A stretch of 64,000 nt of DNA from SYOC01 sp964441775 (lineage in GTDB: Bacteria; Desulfobacterota; Binatia; Bin18), in contig CAYTVL010000010.1 in assembly GCA_964441775.1 (NCBI GenBank), forward strand, positions 1-64,000, given 5' to 3'. The position numbers and the translations under genes are program-made. This document shows, one piece after another, positions 62,733-64,000 of the stretch. How positions within the stretch are numbered: the stretch's first letter is position 1; every line of letters begins with the position of its first letter. Under the pieces are notes generated by a model that was given only the letters and a program-made list of their open reading frames with translations, was not told the DNA's origin and did no database searches.

Positions 62733-63632
62733 ATGAATATGCTTGTCACTGGCGCGAGTGGATTAGTGGGCAAAGTGTTAGTTGCTTTTCTCACCACTGG
62801 AGGGCATCGAGTGACCCGTCTCGTCAGAGGGCAGCCCCAACCCGAGGTGGCTGAAGTCTGGTGGGACCCCGCCACCGGCGTGTCTGATCTTGCCGCTTTG
62901 GAAGGGATTGATGCGGTCGTGCACCTCGCGGGTGAGAATATCGCCGAACGATGGACACCGGCAAAGAAAAACAAAATCCGTCGCAGCCGTGTGGATGGGA
63001 CGAGAACGCTTTGTGAGGCGCTCACCTCACTCTCCCGGCCTCCCAACGTGCTCATCAGCGCATCGGCTATCGGTTATTACGGCGATCGGGGCGCAGAACC
63101 ATTGGGAGAAGACAGCCCTCCGGGTGTCGGATTCCTTGCTGACGTGTGTCGGGCGTGGGAAGCGGCGACGACAATAGCCGAACAGAAAGGCATTCGCGTT
63201 GTCCATTTGCGTCTTGGCGTTGTGCTGAGTCCTAGTGGTGGAGCATTGGCAAAGATGCTCTTGCCTTTCAAGCTCGGAGTGGGAGGTATCGTTGGTTCAG
63301 GAAATCAGTATATGAGTTGGGTTGCGCTCGACGATGTCATCGGCGCCATTCACCATGCGCTCATCACTGAGAGTGTACAGGGACCGGTCAATGTCACAGC
63401 CCCGTCTCCAGTCACCAATCGTGAATTTACCGCAACCCTTGGTCGCGTATTACGCCGTCCGACCCTTTTGCCGGTTCCCGCATTTGCACTGCGTCTTGCT
63501 CTAGGGGAAATGGCGGACGCGTTGCTCCTCGCCGGGGCGCGTGTGGAGCCCAGACACCTGCTCGCGTCTCACTACCAGTTCCGTTATCCCGAGCTGGAAG
63601 GAGCGCTACGCCATCTCCTGGGGAAAGCGTGA
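62733..63632 (+). CDS. TIGR01777/SDR39U1-type epimerase
   Basis: A ~299-residue extended short-chain dehydrogenase from ATG 62733 (an alternative start lies at 62691). It has MLVTGASGLVGKVLVAFL, VVHLAGENIAERWTPAKK, SASAIGYYGDRG, GFLADVCRAWE and YMSWVALDDVIGAIHHAL. Related YfcH-like proteins bind NAD(P) but have no settled substrate. It is the last complete gene before the mini-element and shares the strand with the phosphoesterase. Confidence 0.88.
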   Translation: MNMLVTGASGLVGKVLVAFLTTGGHRVTRLVRGQPQPEVAEVWWDPATGVSDLAALEGIDAVVHLAGENIAERWTPAKKNKIRRSRVDGTRTLCEALTSLSRPPNVLISASAIGYYGDRGAEPLGEDSPPGVGFLADVCRAWEAATTIAEQKGIRVVHLRLGVVLSPSGGALAKMLLPFKLGVGGIVGSGNQYMSWVALDDVIGAIHHALITESVQGPVNVTAPSPVTNREFTATLGRVLRRPTLLPVPAFALRLALGEMADALLLAGARVEPRHLLASHYQFRYPELEGALRHLLGKA

Positions 63633-63646
63633 GGCAAGTGGTGCTT

Positions 63647-63791
63647 CTGAATCGAAACATATGAGATTGGTACAATCTATTGAGATAAATCCCCCCGCGC
63701 CCTGCGCTCCCCCCTTTGCCAAAGGGGGGAAAGGGGGGATTTTCCTCCCCTCAGGTGGGAAAGTGGACGAATGTTCTGTGGTTCAATTTAG
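63647..63791. mobile_element. IS630-derived mini-element (MITE-like), 145 bp
   Basis: The left end (63647-63674) matches the IS630 left end at 23 of 28 positions (core AATCGAA and GAGATTGG). The right end (63769-63791) matches the IS right end at about 20 of 24 (GTGGTTC, ATTTAG). TA/TG dinucleotides occupy the insertion point. The interior contains a CCCCCTTTGCCAAAGGGGG palindrome, so a second repeat appears nested in it. It ends one base before the stop codon of the minus-strand SnoaL-like gene. Confidence 0.72.
63687..63743. repeat. CCCCCTTTGCCAAAGGGGG palindromic repeat
   Basis: AAATCCCCCC and GGGGGGATTTT enclose the core CCCCCCTTTGCCAAAGGGGG. It is the same family as 23201-23289 and lies inside the IS630-derived mini-element. 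Confidence 0.75.
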
Positions 63792-63792
63792 G

Positions 63793-64000
63793 TCAAGCGT
63801 AGACTGGGCTCAGGTCGATGTAGATGAGGTAATCTCGGATAAGCTTGTCTCGCATGTGAAAAATGTTGGCGGCGGGAATCGCCACTACCCGATTATCATG
63901 ACGGGTATACGTGATCGCTAGTTGGCAAATGACGGTTTCACCCACCTCCCATACGTTGGTAATTTCATGCCGAAGCGCTTTGATCGTGCCGAAGAACGTA
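63793..64000 (-). CDS. SnoaL/NTF2-like protein, 3' end only
   Basis: The C-terminal 69 residues of a gene that runs off the window. They read FFGTIKALRHEITNVW, VICQLAITYTRHDNRVVA, PAANIFHMRDKLIRDYLIYI and DLSPVYA before TGA at 63795-63793. The pattern ITYTR-D...V-IP-AN-F-M-D-I-DY-IY-D-SP is typical of SnoaL-like domains that bind small ligands or act as isomerases. The N-terminus is not in view. Confidence 0.75.
   Translation of the reverse strand, partial: TFFGTIKALRHEITNVWEVGETVICQLAITYTRHDNRVVAIPAANIFHMRDKLIRDYLIYIDLSPVYA

Overview
The window looks like chromosomal DNA of an uncultured, metabolically versatile Gram-negative bacterium. The evidence is lipoproteins with lipoboxes, an RlpA septal lipoprotein, an OmpA-like protein and periplasmic quinoprotein components. 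A XoxF-type methanol dehydrogenase cluster, many acyl-CoA-dehydrogenase-like flavoenzymes, amidohydrolase-2 paralogues, a luciferase-like monooxygenase and winged-helix/AAA/TPR regulators recall deltaproteobacterial-grade lineages such as Candidatus Binatota or Tectomicrobia. That placement is inference, not something I could test.

Region 1 (1-8733) is an accessory island. An IS630-family element with matching ends and a small non-autonomous relative precede a caspase-SUMF1 gene broken by a frameshift. A complete IS4-like element (perfect 20-bp ends, 9-bp target duplication) separates it from a TIR-SUMF1 gene. A small zinc-binding protein, a SWIM zinc-finger protein and an ArdC-like antirestriction protein follow. 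The island ends near the isolated 3' half of a tRNA-Arg gene, the usual footprint of an integrated element.

Region 2 (8837-26950) is core-like: a methyltransferase, a soluble transhydrogenase, an arginine-succinylation operon (class III aminotransferase, AstA and a DDAH-like pentein instead of AstB), an OmpA-like protein, a Cys-rich lipoprotein, a FIST-domain protein, an aminotransferase fused to a Mur-ligase-like domain, a threonine dehydratase, CutA, a cluster-less radical-SAM-like/STAS protein, RlpA and a flavin-dependent monooxygenase.

Region 3 (27000-36345) holds a broken winged-helix/AAA/TPR regulator, a decayed secreted-protein gene, a flavin monooxygenase, two toxin-antitoxin-like pairs around a small membrane protein, a GFA-family protein and a CNNM/CorC protein.

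Region 4 (36561-47790) has an 1896-residue tandem UvrA with four ATPase cassettes, a free-standing TPR module, the xoxF-xoxJ-xoxG cluster and a cyclase/TPR protein.

Region 5 (47921-64000) is a catabolic run: formamidase, two amidohydrolases, two group-D flavin monooxygenase-like proteins around an FMN-binding protein, and two acyl-CoA dehydrogenases. It is followed by a giant zinc-ribbon/cyclase/AAA/TPR regulator, a phosphoesterase, an SDR epimerase and a truncated SnoaL-like gene.

The most striking overall feature is the density of short repeats, both intergenic and inside genes. They include heptamer tandem arrays, perfect palindromes and IS630-derived mini-elements. Several have become in-frame peptide insertions, and one cluster forms the linker joining the two UvrA halves.
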